The translations under genes were made by a program, and so were the position numbers. Below are positions 43,018 through 56,341 of a stretch of DNA of 64,000 nucleotides, in pieces. The DNA lies in the NCBI GenBank assembly GCA_023053545.1, contig JAKZAN010000001.1, forward strand, positions 4,546,565 through 4,610,564. The letters run 5' to 3'. The notes beneath the pieces were generated by a model. That model worked only from the letters and a program-made list of their open reading frames with translations, made no database searches and was not told the DNA's origin. Source of the DNA: Lepidurus packardi (Eukaryota > Arthropoda > Branchiopoda > Notostraca > Triopsidae). How positions within the stretch are numbered: the stretch's first letter is position 1; every line of letters starts with the position of its first letter.

Positions 43018-44830
43018 ATGTAAAAACTGTAAAAAAATGGATTAAGGATACTTGCATAAGCTGCCATAAAAAGCGCTTAAGCAAGAATTTGAAAGCAAGA
43101 ATTTCTGTAAATTAAACCATCGTCTACTGACTAAATTTTTTTTTCCTTTTTGTAAATGTATTCATTTTATGAAAATGTTTTTTGTAAATGTATTCATTTT
43201 ATGTATTTTTTTTCATTTTTTGACATATGGTAAAAATATAACGTTTTTAAAGAACTACTTAATTGTGCATTCGCTTTCCGCTTTCTTGACCTGTGACCTC
43301 GCTATAACGACACGCGGAAATTCAATGTGAACAAAAAGCAACAGCGAAATAATTCGTAAAAATGTACAGTAATCAAACTATTGATCGTCTTATGGACTTT
43401 GCGTATTGACCAATGACAGTGCTTATCCGTCGTTTTGACCAATCCTGTCGTTTCTAGACCACTACTACGCTTACGCAGGGTTTTTACGCAAGGTTTTTCT
43501 TTTGTTTCAAAACGAGCGATTTGCAGCTCTGGTTATTCTTGACTTTTATAGTCGACTCGCGCCATCTAACGGGTGCATTGTCGCACAGCTCCGGTTTATT
43601 CCTTATTTCCAATTGTGTATGTATTCCATGATTCGTCCGCCAGGGTACGACAAAACTTAGTAATATAGCGATAATGTTTGCAAATTGGTGTGGTACGACA
43701 TCTAGAGGTAGAAGCTAGGACCGATTGCAGAAGAGGAAAAATAAACCCGCGCGGAAGAAAATAAAGTAATACGATTATATATATATATCAGGGTTGCCAG
43801 ATGGTGGTTTTCCAAACCAAAAAAGGGAAAAATGGTTTGTTTTGAACGACTTTGGTTTACGGAAATTTCACTTGGTTTATTGTTTTTTTTATGGTTTGTT
43901 TCAATGACTAGACACCGGTTCATTTGAAACTACACAATAATCTCTCGAATTTAGTACAAGTTTCAGTAAATTAGTTTTGGCAACTAAGTATTTTTATAGA
44001 ATTTTCCCTCTTGTATTTGTATTTCGCGCTTCCTTTAGTTTTCTATGGATGATTGGCTTCCCCGGTAGGCTATATCGCGACCTACTCTATGATCGCGACT
44101 GATCCCGATATGCGATATGCTTCCTTTAGCTCCGTCCTTTAGTGTTTACACTTGTTTTGACGCACGTGTTTTCCCCGCTTCCTTTTAGTTACTGTCAAAT
44201 CATTGTTTTTGTTGGGTGCCTATAATTATTCTGTGACTTCTGAACTCCGTTCTGCTGGTAAGTACTCTTATTCTTTATAATATTAATACATTTGTCTTTG
44301 GTTTCCTTTTCCATGGTTTATCCCGTGGTGCGTCCTACCTGTCATGTTTATACTAACTTGAATGTGTTCTGGTACTATTGGGTTATACCCCCTCGATTCC
44401 TAGTTTTCCTGTCCTAACATAACCAAACCTACCCTAACCTAACTGAAACTAATCTAACCTACTAAACCTACCCTTACCTAACTAGACCTAACCTAATTTA
44501 ACATATTTTAACAAAATTTAACGCATTTAACCCAGGCGCGCTTATGCGAACCATAGGGAAATCAATGTAAAAGCTAGGCCAGTTTGGTTAGGTCTAGTTA
44601 GAGTAGGTTAGTCAGGTCAGGTTAGGTTAGGCCTAGAATATGTTCAGGAATGTTTACTTGCCATTTTGGTGAAGTTTTTACAATTTTAGAACGATTAGGA
44701 AACGAGTAAATCGAGGGGGTGGTATAACCCAATAGTACCTGTGTTCTTTTGCATGTTCTGGCATCATGGTCTTGTAGCCTATTTCTTCTCTGACATTTCC
44801 TTTCCATTGCTAGTGTAGTCTCCCTGGGAT
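43018..44830. other. No gene; degenerate telomere-like words in both orientations
   Basis: Contains the right copy of the 36-bp direct repeat (43277-43312), a short TA run at 43779-43789, CCTAAC/CCTACC words at 44413-44500 and GGTTAGG words at 44588-44634 in the opposite orientation. No coding region is supported. Confidence 0.45.
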
Positions 44831-47467
44831 ATGTCCAGAAAATACAGAAAGGAATGGGAAGCCGACTTCCCATGGCTGAAGAAAAGCTCTGATGGCACCG
44901 AAAGTGAGTACTGCATTTTGTGCCGTTCTATCTTAAAAGTACACAAGGGCTCTTTAGAGCAACATCAGAAAACTGCCTCGCATATTGCAAGAGACACGAC
45001 CAAGACGAGCAGTCAGAGGCAGTTAACATTCAAGCCAGTACCTTTAGTTAAAAAAGACGAAACTAAGAAAGCCGAAATAGGTACTTTTTCTTACCCCGAC
45101 CATTTTTTCAGGATTTGTATGTCAAGCGGAAATAACCAATATTAACCTTACCTTATACAAGCATTCATAGCCTACAGTCCCAGCCTCTCGTTTAAGCTAC
45201 TACGTTCGTGTATTACCGCGGATTTTATGGCTAAACACGCCCAAATCTTACTTTACCTTTTCTAGTCAAATTCACCCTGCCTACGCGCTTTTTGGACCCC
45301 TTTTTTGGTTTTAGATCCTTCTATTCGGGATGATGATCAATTATTGCTTTACTGGTTTCATTAGGAAGTTTGAGATAGGTTCAAAAGAAAATGGGAGATT
45401 TCGTCTGCTAGAGAATATTCAAAGATTGCCATTAGGGCAGGACTCAGGATTTTGTTTTCGGGGGTGTTTTGTTCCCATTATAAAGTCTACATTATAAAAT
45501 AAGAATTTCAGGGGGGGATTGAACCCCTATATCCCCTCCCTGTACGGTGGTGATTGGCTTTGCTGTAAATGTAATTTTATTAGGTTACACTATAAAAGTA
45601 TAAATTAGATTAAAACCAGTGGGTTCCACTTAGATGGGTAACAGAATTTCACAAATCTGAAAACGTTTGGAAACCCTAAAAAAATTGGTCGGGGTATAAT
45701 CGAAGGAACTCTTAAACAGAACTGGCTTTGAACATGTGTTGCCACTCCGCAATTGTAACTATGGATCATCTTGGTGAAATTGTGTCTCGCAACGGGAAAG
45801 GAAGCTTGTGGGAAGGCTTGAGGATGCACAGGACCAAATGCTCCCAGATAATCAAGAACGTGATCGCAAGAGCTCTTGAAGAAGAAGTCGCCCAAGAGCT
45901 GAAAAACAAGAAGTTTGCGGTCCTCATCGATGAATCGACAGACATAACTACAGCTAAACATCTATGTATATGTGTGCGATATTTCTCAGAGTTAGAGAAT
46001 AACATCATATATGATTATTTGGGGCTAATTCCTGTGGTATCAACCACGGGCGAAGATCTCTTTCTCGCCTTGAAAGAGAAGCTAGAATCTGTTGGGATTT
46101 CTTTCTCGAATTGCATTGGGTATAGCTCCGATGGCGCAGCGAACGTTATTGGAGCTCACAATTCAGTTTGGTCTCGTGTTAAGGCCGAAACCCAACATTG
46201 CGTCCAACTTAAATGTATTTGCCATTCTCTCAACCTCGTTGTGCAGCATGCATTTGAGGCTATGCCATCCAGCATTGGATTTTTATTGACAGAAATTCCT
46301 TCCTTCTTCTCGAAGAGTCAGATAAGACGTGAGGATTTCCTTAGTTTGTTTGAAAGAATGGACCTAAATAGTGACAGACAAGGTACCCCACTCCTTTTCA
46401 GAAGTACTCTGTTACTCGCTGGTTAGTGCGAGGCAAAGTCTTGTACAACCTGCTGGTAAACTGGCAGGAGTTGAAGGCCTACTTTAGCCAAATGGAACTC
46501 AAAGCTCCGGCTAGTGTGAGATACAAGGTTTCGTCGATCAGCAATATGCTGAAAGACGACTCCGTGTACCTCCTGATTGTGTTTCTGACGCCTATCGTGA
46601 GGGAATTTGAGCAAATTAACGCACTATTCCAAAGTGCCAGTGTGGATCCCGAAAAGCTTATTCGTGAGCTCTCTCTCCACCACAAAAGTGTGAAGGATAG
46701 AGTTTTTGACCTCTTTCCCGTGTAGATTTCGGAGCGAAATTTTCTTTTGAATGTGGAGCGTTTATCCAAAATCAATCTTGCGGCACTAAAGAGGGTGCTG
46801 AAAAAATTGTTGAGACTGTCCAAGGGAGATGTTTGAAGTTTCTCTTGGAACTTATTTCTCAAATGGAGTCTCGTCTTCCGGAAAATACGGAAATATTTCG
46901 TTGTATTTTCGATTGTCGTATCTGTCGCCAAGTCGAGTCCTTTCTCAAGTGGACAAGGTAAATTTTGGTGGACAAGGTAAATTTTGGTGAGCTACCTCTG
47001 AGACACCTAATGGGAACAAATGCCCAGTTAATAGAAGACCAGTACAGAAAAGTCAGCCTTATCATCTGGACTGACACGGATCTTTTTAAAAATTCAACCA
47101 TTTCCGAAGACACAGTCAAGTTCTAGGCCTCAGTCAGAAGCTATCAGAATGTACTAGGAAGTTTTGCATTTAGGGAGTTAGCTAACTATTGCTTGGCCTG
47201 CTTATCTCTGCCCATATCTAATGCTTCGTAGAGAGAGTATTTTCTCAAGTCACCTACGTGAAGAGTAAACTTCGTAATAGAATGCAGATAGAAATGCTCG
47301 ACTCAGTTGTTAGAGTGAAGTCGTACCTTTCAAGTCGAGGTTTATGTTGCAAGGAATACACTGTGTCGGCTGGAATGGTTCAGCAATTTACCAGCAAAAT
47401 GTACGGTGAGAATATTGATGGTGAAACTGAAGATCAAGATCTCTCAATTCTGTTACATTTTGATTAA
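44831..47467 (+). pseudogene. hAT-family transposase (zinc-finger plus hAT), decayed
   Basis: Exon-like block 44831-45145 encodes a TTF/BED-like finger (YCILCRSILKVHKGSLEQH). After an interruption, 45728-46426 has the hAT core: FAVLIDESTDITTAKHLCI, CIGYSSDGAANVIG (second Asp region), CICHSLNLVVQHAF. A frameshift near 46425 leads to WLVRGKVLYNLL...; further stops follow at 46723, 47123 and 47229. The last block (LACLSLPISNAS, VTYVKSKLRNRMQIEMLDSV) is the hAT C-terminal dimerisation region with a stop where a Glu is expected. Related to ZMYM/ZBED-type hAT proteins of animals. Clearly dead. Confidence 0.8.
45146..45727. other. Interruption in the hAT pseudogene, MITE-like
   Basis: The G/C-run segment TCAGGGGGGGATTGAACCCC at about 45509 with CCCCTCCCTGTACGG resembles hAT-type MITE interiors (compare 3565). 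It lies between the zinc-finger exon and the catalytic part of the hAT gene and is either an intron or an insertion. Confidence 0.35.
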
Positions 47468-48072
<605 letters not shown>

Positions 48073-48086
48073 AATCGCGCGTTCTA

Positions 48087-49436
48087 CTCGACATAACGGG
48101 AGCCTTCGACAACGTCAACCATGCTAAACTCATTCAAGAACTTCGGAAACTTAAGACCCCAGGCAACATAGTTTTGTGGATCGAAAGCTTCCTGAAACGC
48201 CGAAAATATTTCGTGGTCTTCAGAGATGACCAAAGCGATTTATTTTCATTGGCAAAAGGCGTACCTCAGGGATCACCGCTTTCTCCTCTACTGTTCTTGG
48301 TGTACATCGACAGCGCGTTGAGTATCATTAAAAGGAAGCGCCTAAATGTGCAGGCTTTTGTAGATGATCTCCTCCTTCACACGTCTGGTACCTCAAGTGA
48401 AACGAATGTTAAGCTGTTAGCCAACAACCTCAGTACACTCGTGAAGTGGGGGAAAAGGCTACATTTAGAGTTCGCAGAAAACAAAACTGAGCTAATCCAC
48501 TTCTCCCGTAGACACAAGAAAGAAACGGCGCCGCTAAAATGGAACAATACTATCGTACACCCAAAAGTCTCTGTGAGATACCTTGGCCTGATTTATGATA
48601 GTCGGCTAACCTGGAAACATCACGCTAACCATCAGGCAGCGCAGTGCTCCATGGCTCTTCAAAGGATGTCATCGCTGACTAAATTCTCAAGATCTGTTGA
48701 ATGCAGACAGCTTCGCTCCATCTTCCAAGCATCAGTCCTGGCAAAAGCGCGGTATGCTTACCCCGCATGGTGTAACATTTCCACAGCCATGCTCAAACCC
48801 CTTGCCCACATCTATAGAAGGGGCCTGCTATCTATAACAGGTGCCCTTTCAACGACTCCCACTTCAGCCTTAGAGGTGGAGACGGAGCTGTTACCATTCG
48901 ATCTGCTTCTTCAGAAAACTGCAGCCAAGTATTACGCCTCAAGGAAATGGACTGAGTGGCCTATCCCTGAAGACATTCCAAAGCGCAAACGGTACACCAA
49001 GTGCCTAGAGAGAGCAAGGCAGTTTGCGGCTAAAGCCTGGTCGTCTCCGCCTGAATCACTAAAAGTGGCTGTGATAGGCATCGAACGCTCAGTTATGGAT
49101 CAGTGGTCAACCCGATGGGGTACGTGTAAGAGTCCACTTCATGATTTGCTAACAAATCCTGGAAATCGAGGTATCACGTACACGAACCTCCCTCGAAGCA
49201 CAATTTCAAAAATCATCCAACTACGAACTACGCATTTCCCCACCAAGACCTACCTTAAACGTATTAAGAGAACTGATTCTGACCTGTGTACATGCCACGA
49301 CCAAGATAGACAAGACCTCTCTCACCTCCTCTTCCACTGTCGTAAACTAAACAAGGAAAGAGCTATCCTCCTTCGCGAACTTAGCAGATCAAAAATCCAC
49401 TTCAACGCCAGAGAAATGCTATCGAGAGAGAAGGCC
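48087..49436 (+). pseudogene. LINE reverse transcriptase, C-terminal half
   Basis: The open frame (from 48174 at least) has AKGVPQGSPLSPLLFLVYID and the catalytic box QAFVDDLLLH, where the sister element has FADD; both Asp residues are kept. The C-terminal Cys/His block is CTCHDQDRQDLSHLLFHC. The frame is intact up to the BEL/Pao insertion at 49437, where EMLSREKA is cut; it resumes after 56346 (FPAIVTFFRHAVKVCD) and stops. The 5' half of the element was never inserted (truncation at 48086). Confidence 0.88.
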
Positions 49437-49784
49437 TGTTCGCGATAATTTACGAGCCACGGGTATTTAAACGAAGTCGAAGATTTGGTTATTTAACTTT
49501 ATTTCACTAGACTAAGAACACTACACTACACATATCGGGTTTCGTCGAAGTCGTGCTACGGTAAGGAGAACGGGCTGTCGATACTGTCTATGTCTGTTTG
49601 TTGTTCGTTTTATCACTAGTTTCATGCAAGAATATATAGGTAGAAAGAAAGGTCGAGAAACAACGTTGATTTGTCTAGAGAAACCAGAAATGTCTGGAAG
49701 AAGAACCTTTCTCGGAAAGAAGTTGAGTCATGTCAAGGGAGGTTAAGAGGTCAGAAATATTTGTCATAGTTACGGTCAGGAACA
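49437..49784 (-). repeat. BEL/Pao LTR 1 (reversed)
   Basis: 348 bp, TGTTCGCG...GGAACA on the plus strand. It differs from LTR 3 at one visible base (TTATTTAACT here, TTATGTAACT near 56046). Read in the true direction it is TGTTCC...CGAACA. It is directly followed by the pol half at ACCAACG, not by a primer-binding site. Confidence 0.93.
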
Positions 49785-52700
49785 ACCAACGTATAGCTTA
49801 CCTGCGGGAATTGTTAGCCCCTGACGTCCGTAAAAGCATCGCACACTGTCTAACCAATCCTTCGCATTATCATAAGGCACTCCAAGATCTGCGTAGACGT
49901 TACGGTAATCCCCAACTAATTTGCGGAGAATATATCAAAACCCTTTTGAATTTACCGTACGTAAAAGCTAACGACTTTCAGTCCCTCAAAACGTTTGCCA
50001 CCGAGTTACACGGCGCAGTTTCGATGTTGGAAGACGACGGATATACCAATGACGTTGATTCCACAGCAACTCTGGAGCAAATCCTTACGAAATTACCTAA
50101 CAATTTACGAAACAAATGGGGAAAGAAAACTATGTACATGCAGCCCAAAAGGCCTGGTCTCCGCGACTTGGACGCTTGGCTCGACGACATGGTTATGGGA
50201 AGCAAGTTTTGTCCTCCCATTACAAAACCCCAGCGCGATAACTCGTCACGTGAAGCTACGAAGCAGACTGATCAAAAGAAATCCCACGTCAAAGACAAAG
50301 GACTCGTCTTAACAACTACGATAGATGCTTCCCAAGCTCTTACTTGTTCGTTCTGCGACAACGCTCACAAAAATTCTTCATGCCCAACACTACGTAACAT
50401 GACCGTAGACAAACGAATCGAATTAGCCAAAACTAAGAAATGCTGTTTCAGATGCTTGAGTCCAAGCCACATAAGTAAGGATTGTAAGCAAACGAAAACC
50501 TGCAATCAAGACGGTTGTAAAGGACGCCATAATCCATTGCTTCATGGTGCCCCTCGCGTTTACGGCAACAACCCGAATAACAGCCCTCCTACCGACAACG
50601 CCCCAAAAGAAGCTTCACCTCATGTTGGCCACATATCCCAAGAAGTAAAGGAAAGAATACTTCTGGCCGTCGTACCAATTACCCTAGTAAATAACGACAA
50701 AACCCTCCAAACGTACGCCTTGCTGGATTCCGGCTGTCAATCAACATTAATCAAACAAGAAGCCGCAAAACTCCTCGGCCTAAAGGGCGAACCACGACTT
50801 CTCCGTCCCGGTACTTTCCACGGAAAAGATCCCGTTTTTCACGGCGAAATAGTCAAGCTTTCGATACAGTCCAGAGACATGAGTACCCGTTTCGACAATG
50901 TCACCGCCTTAAGTGTCCCCGTCCTCCAAGGCACCCGTGACAGAATCTATTGGCCAAAAGAAAAGCTTCAATGGCAACACATTGCCGATCTCGAAATTCC
51001 CCCGTTAGACGCTAGTAAAGTAATGGTCATCATAGGAAGAAATGTTGGCGACGCTCACGACGTTTTTGATAAACGAAAACCCCCGAAAGGACAGCAAGGA
51101 CCGAAAGCAATACTAACGCCCTTTGGTTGGTGCGTCGTAGATGACTACCCTATGAAATCCAAGAAATCACGAGATGAAATATCCGTCTTTCACGTTCATT
51201 TCAGCTACGATGACGACTCCTCTATTCACAACTCTCTTCAACGCTTCTGGGAAATTGAAACGTCCGGCACTGTTAAACATTCGCTTCTCCCTGTTGACGA
51301 AGAAAAGGCCATAAAATCACTTCAAGAAACAACCAAAAATATCGGCGATCGTTACGAGATTGGTCTCATGTGGAAGAATAACCCTCCAATGCTGCTAAAC
51401 AACTACGCTTACGCGTTAGACCGCTTCTCTTCTTTGGAAAAACGTCTCATTCGAGATACCAACCTCTGCCAACAGTACGAGAAAACGATAAAGGAATACC
51501 TCGATGCCGGTTACGCGGAAAGAGCTGAACCGCTTAACGAAGCCTCAGGAAGAATTTGGTACCTTCCACACCATGCTGTCGTAAATCCTAACAAACCTGG
51601 GAAAGTTCGTGTCGTATTTGATGCCTCTGCCAAATTCAAAGGAAGCTGCCTAAACGATTTTCTACTCAAAGGTCCGGACTTCCTCAACACTTTACTCCAA
51701 CCTTTCCTGTTATTTCGCTCACGACCAGTTGCAGTGTCAGCTGATATTGCAAAAATGTACCACCAAGTGCGCGTACCCGATGAAGACAAATCCGCCCTTC
51801 GATTTATATGGAAGAAACCTGGTTCCGAGAACAAACCCGAAATTTTCCAAATGCGAGTCCACGTATTCGGCGCGGTGTCAAGCCCAGCAACGTGCATGTA
51901 CGCACTCCAACGAACTGCAACGGACAATCGTCAACTTTATCCGAAAACCGCAGACAAAATTTTCTCTAACTTCTACGTTGATAATTATTTAGATTCCTTT
52001 GACACGACAACCGAAGCGGTGGATGCCTCCCGAGAAATTACCGAACTATTATCCAAAGGAGGATTTACCTTGACTAAGTGGACGTCAAATTCACGCGAAG
52101 TCCTGAAAACCATCGATCCCGGCGACTGGATCAATCCAGAATTGAATTTAAACAATGACGACCTACCAATTGAAAGAACACTAGGTGTTTTATGGAATTG
52201 CGAAGATGATACCTTCGTTTTCAAAGTAAATTCGACCAAACCGGCCAAAACCAAGCGCGAAATCCTTAGCCACGTCTCAAGCATATACGACCCATTCGGT
52301 TTCCTCGCACCGCTGTGTTTACTTGCAAAGATAATTCTTCAATCCTTATGGCGACATGGAACCAATTGGGATGAAGAACCACCTCCACAAATCCTTGATG
52401 ATTGGGACAATTGGCGTCGATCTTTACAATCATTGGACCAACTTAAAATTCCACGTTGTTTACGTTGCAATGGAAAACCCACCTCTCTCCAACTGCATAT
52501 ATTTTCGGACGCCTCCGAAGACGGGTATGGCGCTGTGGCTTATCTTCGAACAACTCACCTCACTGAACAACCCGAAGTTCGTTTTGTAATAAGTAAGACC
52601 CGCGTGGCACCGATAAAACATGTGACTATTCCTCGTCTCGAACTTTGCGGAGCAGTCCTTAGCGTACGACTGGCATGTTTGATTTGTCCCGCCGTTGGCG

Positions 52701-54556
52701 TAGCCCTCAATCGAGTCACCTTCTGGTCGGACTCCAAAACGACTTTACAATGGATCTATAGTACGAAACGCAAGTTTAAAGCGTTTGTCGGAAATCGCGT
52801 TAGCGAAATTTTGGAATCAACCAACGCTACACAATGGAGACATGTTCCTGGAACTTTCAACCCCGCGGACATCTGTAGTCGAGGATCTTCGGCCGACTCT
52901 CCCGAATTTCAAACATGGTTTACTGGACCGAAATTTTTGTTAAGGGATAGTGAAGACTGGCCTTCAAACTTTGAGTTTGCGGAACCGGAAGACGATGAAA
53001 TAAACGTTGATCCGTGGATTGGAACAATCGAACATAGCGAACAAAGCATAATCACGCCTTTACTGGAGCGTTATTCCAGCATCACGAAGACACTTCGTGT
53101 CATCGCTTTCGTGTTACGTTTCATAGACCGAGTCAAACAGGCGTCTAAACGAGAAACGACCATAAATTCTGCGCGTCCTAAATATTTAACGGCGACTGAA
53201 TTAAAAAAATCAATGCAAGTTTGCGTTCGGTCTGCTCAAGAGCAAGAGTTTCACAAGGAAATCCGCGCAATCGTGAAAAATGGCTCAACATTCAAAGAGT
53301 CCAGCATCGTTAAGTTAGCTCCATTTCTCGATGAAGACCACATTTTGCGTATCGGCGGACGTTTAAAAAACAGTAGCCTCGAACATGACGCAAAACACCC
53401 TGTTATTCTCCCTTCGAAACATCGTCTAACCGAATTACTTATCATAGATGCCCATATGAATCTCGCGCACGCATCCACGGAACGAACTTTGCACGAATTG
53501 AGAAGCAAATTCTGGATTGTAAAAGGAAGACAAACCGTCAAGTCAGTCCTCAAACAATGTGCCTATTGTAAGAAAAGCAAAGCCAAGCCGAATCCACCAT
53601 TCATGGCCGACTTACCCGTGGCACGAGTTGAACCGTTTAATCCGCCTTTTACATTTACCGGAATCGATTTCTTCGGACCACTGCTCGTTACGGTAAAACG
53701 ATCTACCGAAAAGCGATGGGGTTGTTTGTTCACCTGTATGACAACTCGCGCAATTCATCTTGAATTATGCCATAAACTCGACGCCGACTCATTCTTACTG
53801 TCCTTCCGAAGATTCATCGCAAGAAGACGTACCCCAGCCAAATGTTTTACTGACAACGGTACTAACTTCGTTGCCGGCGAGCGAGAAATACGAGAAGGAA
53901 TTGAAAACTGGAACAAAGAGAAGATAGCAAACGCCATGTCAGCGAAAGGGATCGAGTGGCAGTTCACACCTCCCGCAGCGCCACACTTCGGTGGATCGTG
54001 GGAAAGACTCATTAAATCGGCAAAAATCGCACTTGCTGCTGTACTGAAAGGGCAAAAGACTAACGACGAGATTCTTTACACCGTTTTCACCGAGATTGAG
54101 TCTCTGCTCAATGGACGCCCTCTTACGTATTTAAGTGTGGACCCTAGCGATCCAGATCCTTTAACTCCGAACCATTTTCTGTATGGTGAACGCAAAACAA
54201 ATGCTCCACCCGATGTCATCCACGAAAAGGAAATTCTATCTCGAAGACGTTGGCGCGCGGCACAAGCAATCACGAATCAATTCTGGCGACGGTGGATAAA
54301 AGAATATCTTCCTCTTTTGACTGAACGCAAGAAATGGTCACTGAAGCAAGAAAACATCAAAGTTGGAGATATAGTTCTCGTAGTCGACGTTAATACACCA
54401 CGAGGTCACTGGCCGATCGGACGCGTTACGCAAGTATTTCCAGGCAAAGACCAAATCGTGAGAACCGTGGAAGTTAAAACCCAGCATGGAACTTATATTC
54501 GACCTGCGACTAAATTATGCGTATTTGAAAAGCAATCTGACACCGAGGCGACTTAA
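49785..54556 (+). CDS. BEL/Pao Gag C-terminus and Pol polyprotein, open
   Basis: About 1,590 codons open from the LTR border to the stop at 54556; any start upstream lies inside the LTR and is an artefact. Domains in order: Gag segment (QRIAYLRELLAPDVRKSI), zinc-knuckle region (CSFCDNAHKNSSC, CCFRCLSPSHISKDC), aspartic protease (YALLDSGCQSTLI), reverse transcriptase (SADIAKMYHQVRV and the catalytic FYVDNYLDSF), RNase H (IFSDASEDGYGAVAY, FWSDSKTTLQW), integrase with HHCC (HMNLAHAS...CAYCKKSKA), core residues in FTGIDFFGP, CFTDNGTNF and GGSWERLI, and the C-terminal DUF5641-like block (VGDIVLVVD...GHWPIGRV). All catalytic motifs look intact, but the 5' Gag part has been moved to 54939-55814 on the other strand. 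Confidence 0.93.
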
Positions 54557-54574
54557 AGTTTTAATCTCCGATGT

Positions 54575-54590
54575 AAAACGGGGGCCGGGA
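54575..54590 (+). other. Polypurine tract of BEL/Pao element
   Basis: AAAACGGGGGCCGGGA lies immediately before the middle LTR (54591). A purine-rich tract at this place primes plus-strand DNA synthesis, which shows that LTR 2 is the true 3' LTR of the pol half. Two C residues interrupt it. Confidence 0.7.
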
Positions 54591-54938
54591 TGTTCCTGAC
54601 CGTAACTATGACAAATATTTCTGACCTCTTAACCTCCCTTGACATGACTCAACTTCTTTCCGAGAAAGGTTCTTCTTCCAGACATTTCTGGTTTCTCTAG
54701 ACAAATCAACGTTGTTTCTCGACCTTTCTTTCTACCTATATATTCTTGCATGAAACTAGTGATAAAACGAACAACAAACAGACATAGACAGTATCGACAG
54801 CCCGTTCTCCTTACCGTAGCACGACTTCGACGAAACCCGATATGTGTAGTGTAGTGTTCTTAGTCTAGTGAAATAAAGTTAAATAACCAAATCTTCGACT
54901 TCGTTTAAATACCCGTGGCTCGTAAATTATCGCGAACA
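54591..54938 (+). repeat. BEL/Pao LTR 2 (true forward orientation)
   Basis: 348 bp, TGTTCCTGACC...CGCGAACA. It has a TATATAT box at about 54736 and an AATAAA signal at 54872-54877 in this direction, the usual order for an LTR. It is the reverse complement of the two outer LTRs. Confidence 0.93.
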
Positions 54939-55814
54939 TTGGTCGTCTGTTGGGAGTACGTCGTGAATCATACTTTTAAAGTTCGCAATAAATAAGGGCC
55001 AATCCTTTGGATCGCCTGAGAATGGTTTAATGTCGACTTTAGACAGCTGACCGTTGCAGCAGTTCGAGGCGTGTCCGCGCCCGGTATGGGTTTGTTCGAA
55101 AATCCAAGAATCGGGATAAGTCCTCGTAGCGTTTTTACTACTGGCTTCGCTGACCTCGGATGCGGAAAATAATCTAAATTGTCGTGGTGCGGATTCGAAG
55201 TTTGGTGGGGTGCGGTTAGGAGCATGGTAATTTTCTTGCGCATATGGATCTGGTTGACGTGAGTGGCTGATCAGAAGCCTTTCAAAGCGTGTTAGGAGTT
55301 TACTTTCCATCTCTTGGAATTTCTTATCGCAAATTTTTTCGATATCTACGTTAGGGCGTCGTTTTGAAGGGCGTGGCAGCTGGAATTGGGCTTCACTGCC
55401 GGAACTATCGTCGTCGCCACTGTCGTCGTTAGATGCTGACTTTTGGGAATTTCGAGATTCTCCGGAGGATGGGGCGTCAGTTTGATAGTTTTGAAAGTAT
55501 TCTCCGATTTTGTCGAAGTACGATTGAGCGGTTTTCTCGATGGTGGCGTAGTATAGGTTAGCCGTTTTAATTTGTTGAGCGTTAAAATTAGCGGCTTCGA
55601 TATATTTCGAATTGAAGCTTTTGCAGTCGTCCAATTTGGCTTGCAGTTGTTTCTGTAGCACTCGAAGGGCACTGCGACTTTTGCGACGGTCGATGTGACT
55701 TTGAATTTCGTCGGTGAGTTGAAGGAGATTTTGTTTACTGACGGTTCGAAGTCGTTTCAATAACTTCGGGTCGTCCATCATTTCGGTTTCGAGTTCTGAA
55801 TCGTCGCCGGACAT
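54939..55814 (-). pseudogene. BEL/Pao Gag N-terminal half, inverted
   Basis: The minus-strand frame starts at the ATG at 55814 (MSGDDSELETEMM) and stays open to the cut at 54939, about 292 codons. It has a coiled-coil-like charged N-terminus, a Ser/Asp-rich linker and the typical end of this Gag segment, DPKDWPLFIANFKSMIHDV, which normally runs on into QRIAYLRELL, found at 49785 on the plus strand. So gag and pol were one frame and were split exactly at ACCAA. As arranged, the frame runs into LTR 2. Confidence 0.88.
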
Positions 55815-55970
55815 TTTGTTGAACGAGAATGGCTTAAATCGAGAGGTATGCGAGAGTTTTCGCTATCGAAATAAGAGCTTACGATTTACGTTATCAGGGT
55901 TGGTAACGTTTTTGCGTTGTAGACTTTTCGACATGCGAGATTTGATTGTTATACGAAGAAACGCTTTGAT

Positions 55971-55988
55971 TTCCCGGTCGATGCACCA
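55971..55988 (-). other. tRNA-Gly-type primer-binding site
   Basis: On the plus strand the stretch TTCCCGGTCGATGCACCA matches the 3' end of arthropod tRNA-Gly with one difference (C to T) over 18 bases. It is 5 bp from LTR 3. On the minus strand this is the position expected between the 5' LTR and gag, which shows that the gag half reads to the left. Confidence 0.75.
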
Positions 55989-55993
55989 GAAAT

Positions 55994-56341
55994 TGTTCGC
56001 GATAATTTACGAGCCACGGGTATTTAAACGAAGTCGAAGATTTGGTTATGTAACTTTATTTCACTAGACTAAGAACACTACACTACACATATCGGGTTTC
56101 GTCGAAGTCGTGCTACGGTAAGGAGAACGGGCTGTCGATACTGTCTATGTCTGTTTGTTGTTCGTTTTATCACTAGTTTCATGCAAGAATATATAGGTAG
56201 AAAGAAAGGTCGAGAAACAACGTTGATTTGTCTAGAGAAACCAGAAATGTCTGGAAGAAGAACCTTTCTCGGAAAGAAGTTGAGTCATGTCAAGGGAGGT
56301 TAAGAGGTCAGAAATATTTGTCATAGTTACGGTCAGGAACA
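55994..56341 (-). repeat. BEL/Pao LTR 3 (reversed; 5' LTR of the gag half)
   Basis: 348 bp, TGTTCGCG...GGAACA on the plus strand, one visible base different from LTR 1. Followed by AGGCC at 56342-56346, the right target-site duplication. Confidence 0.93.

Larger units (their letters stand above)
49437..56341. mobile_element. BEL/Pao LTR retrotransposon, internally inverted, three LTRs
   Basis: Order on the plus strand: LTR (49437-49784), pol half on plus, LTR in opposite orientation (54591-54938), gag half on minus, LTR (55994-56341). The outer ends carry the 5-bp duplication AGGCC (49432-49436 and 56342-56346). At the inner break the word ACCAA stands at both cut edges (49785-49789, and as TTGGT at 54939-54943). 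The primer site and the polypurine tract show that the middle LTR and the minus-strand reading of the last LTR have the true direction. See findings for the two explanations. Confidence 0.93.

Noticed and set aside
49730-49784. Start codon and first residues of the BEL/Pao pol frame inside LTR 1
   Set aside because: The frame is open by chance into the LTR; the true upstream coding part is the inverted gag half at 54939-55814.
51511-51927. 138-aa and other minus-strand frames within pol
   Set aside because: They are shadows of the BEL/Pao pol frame on the other strand.
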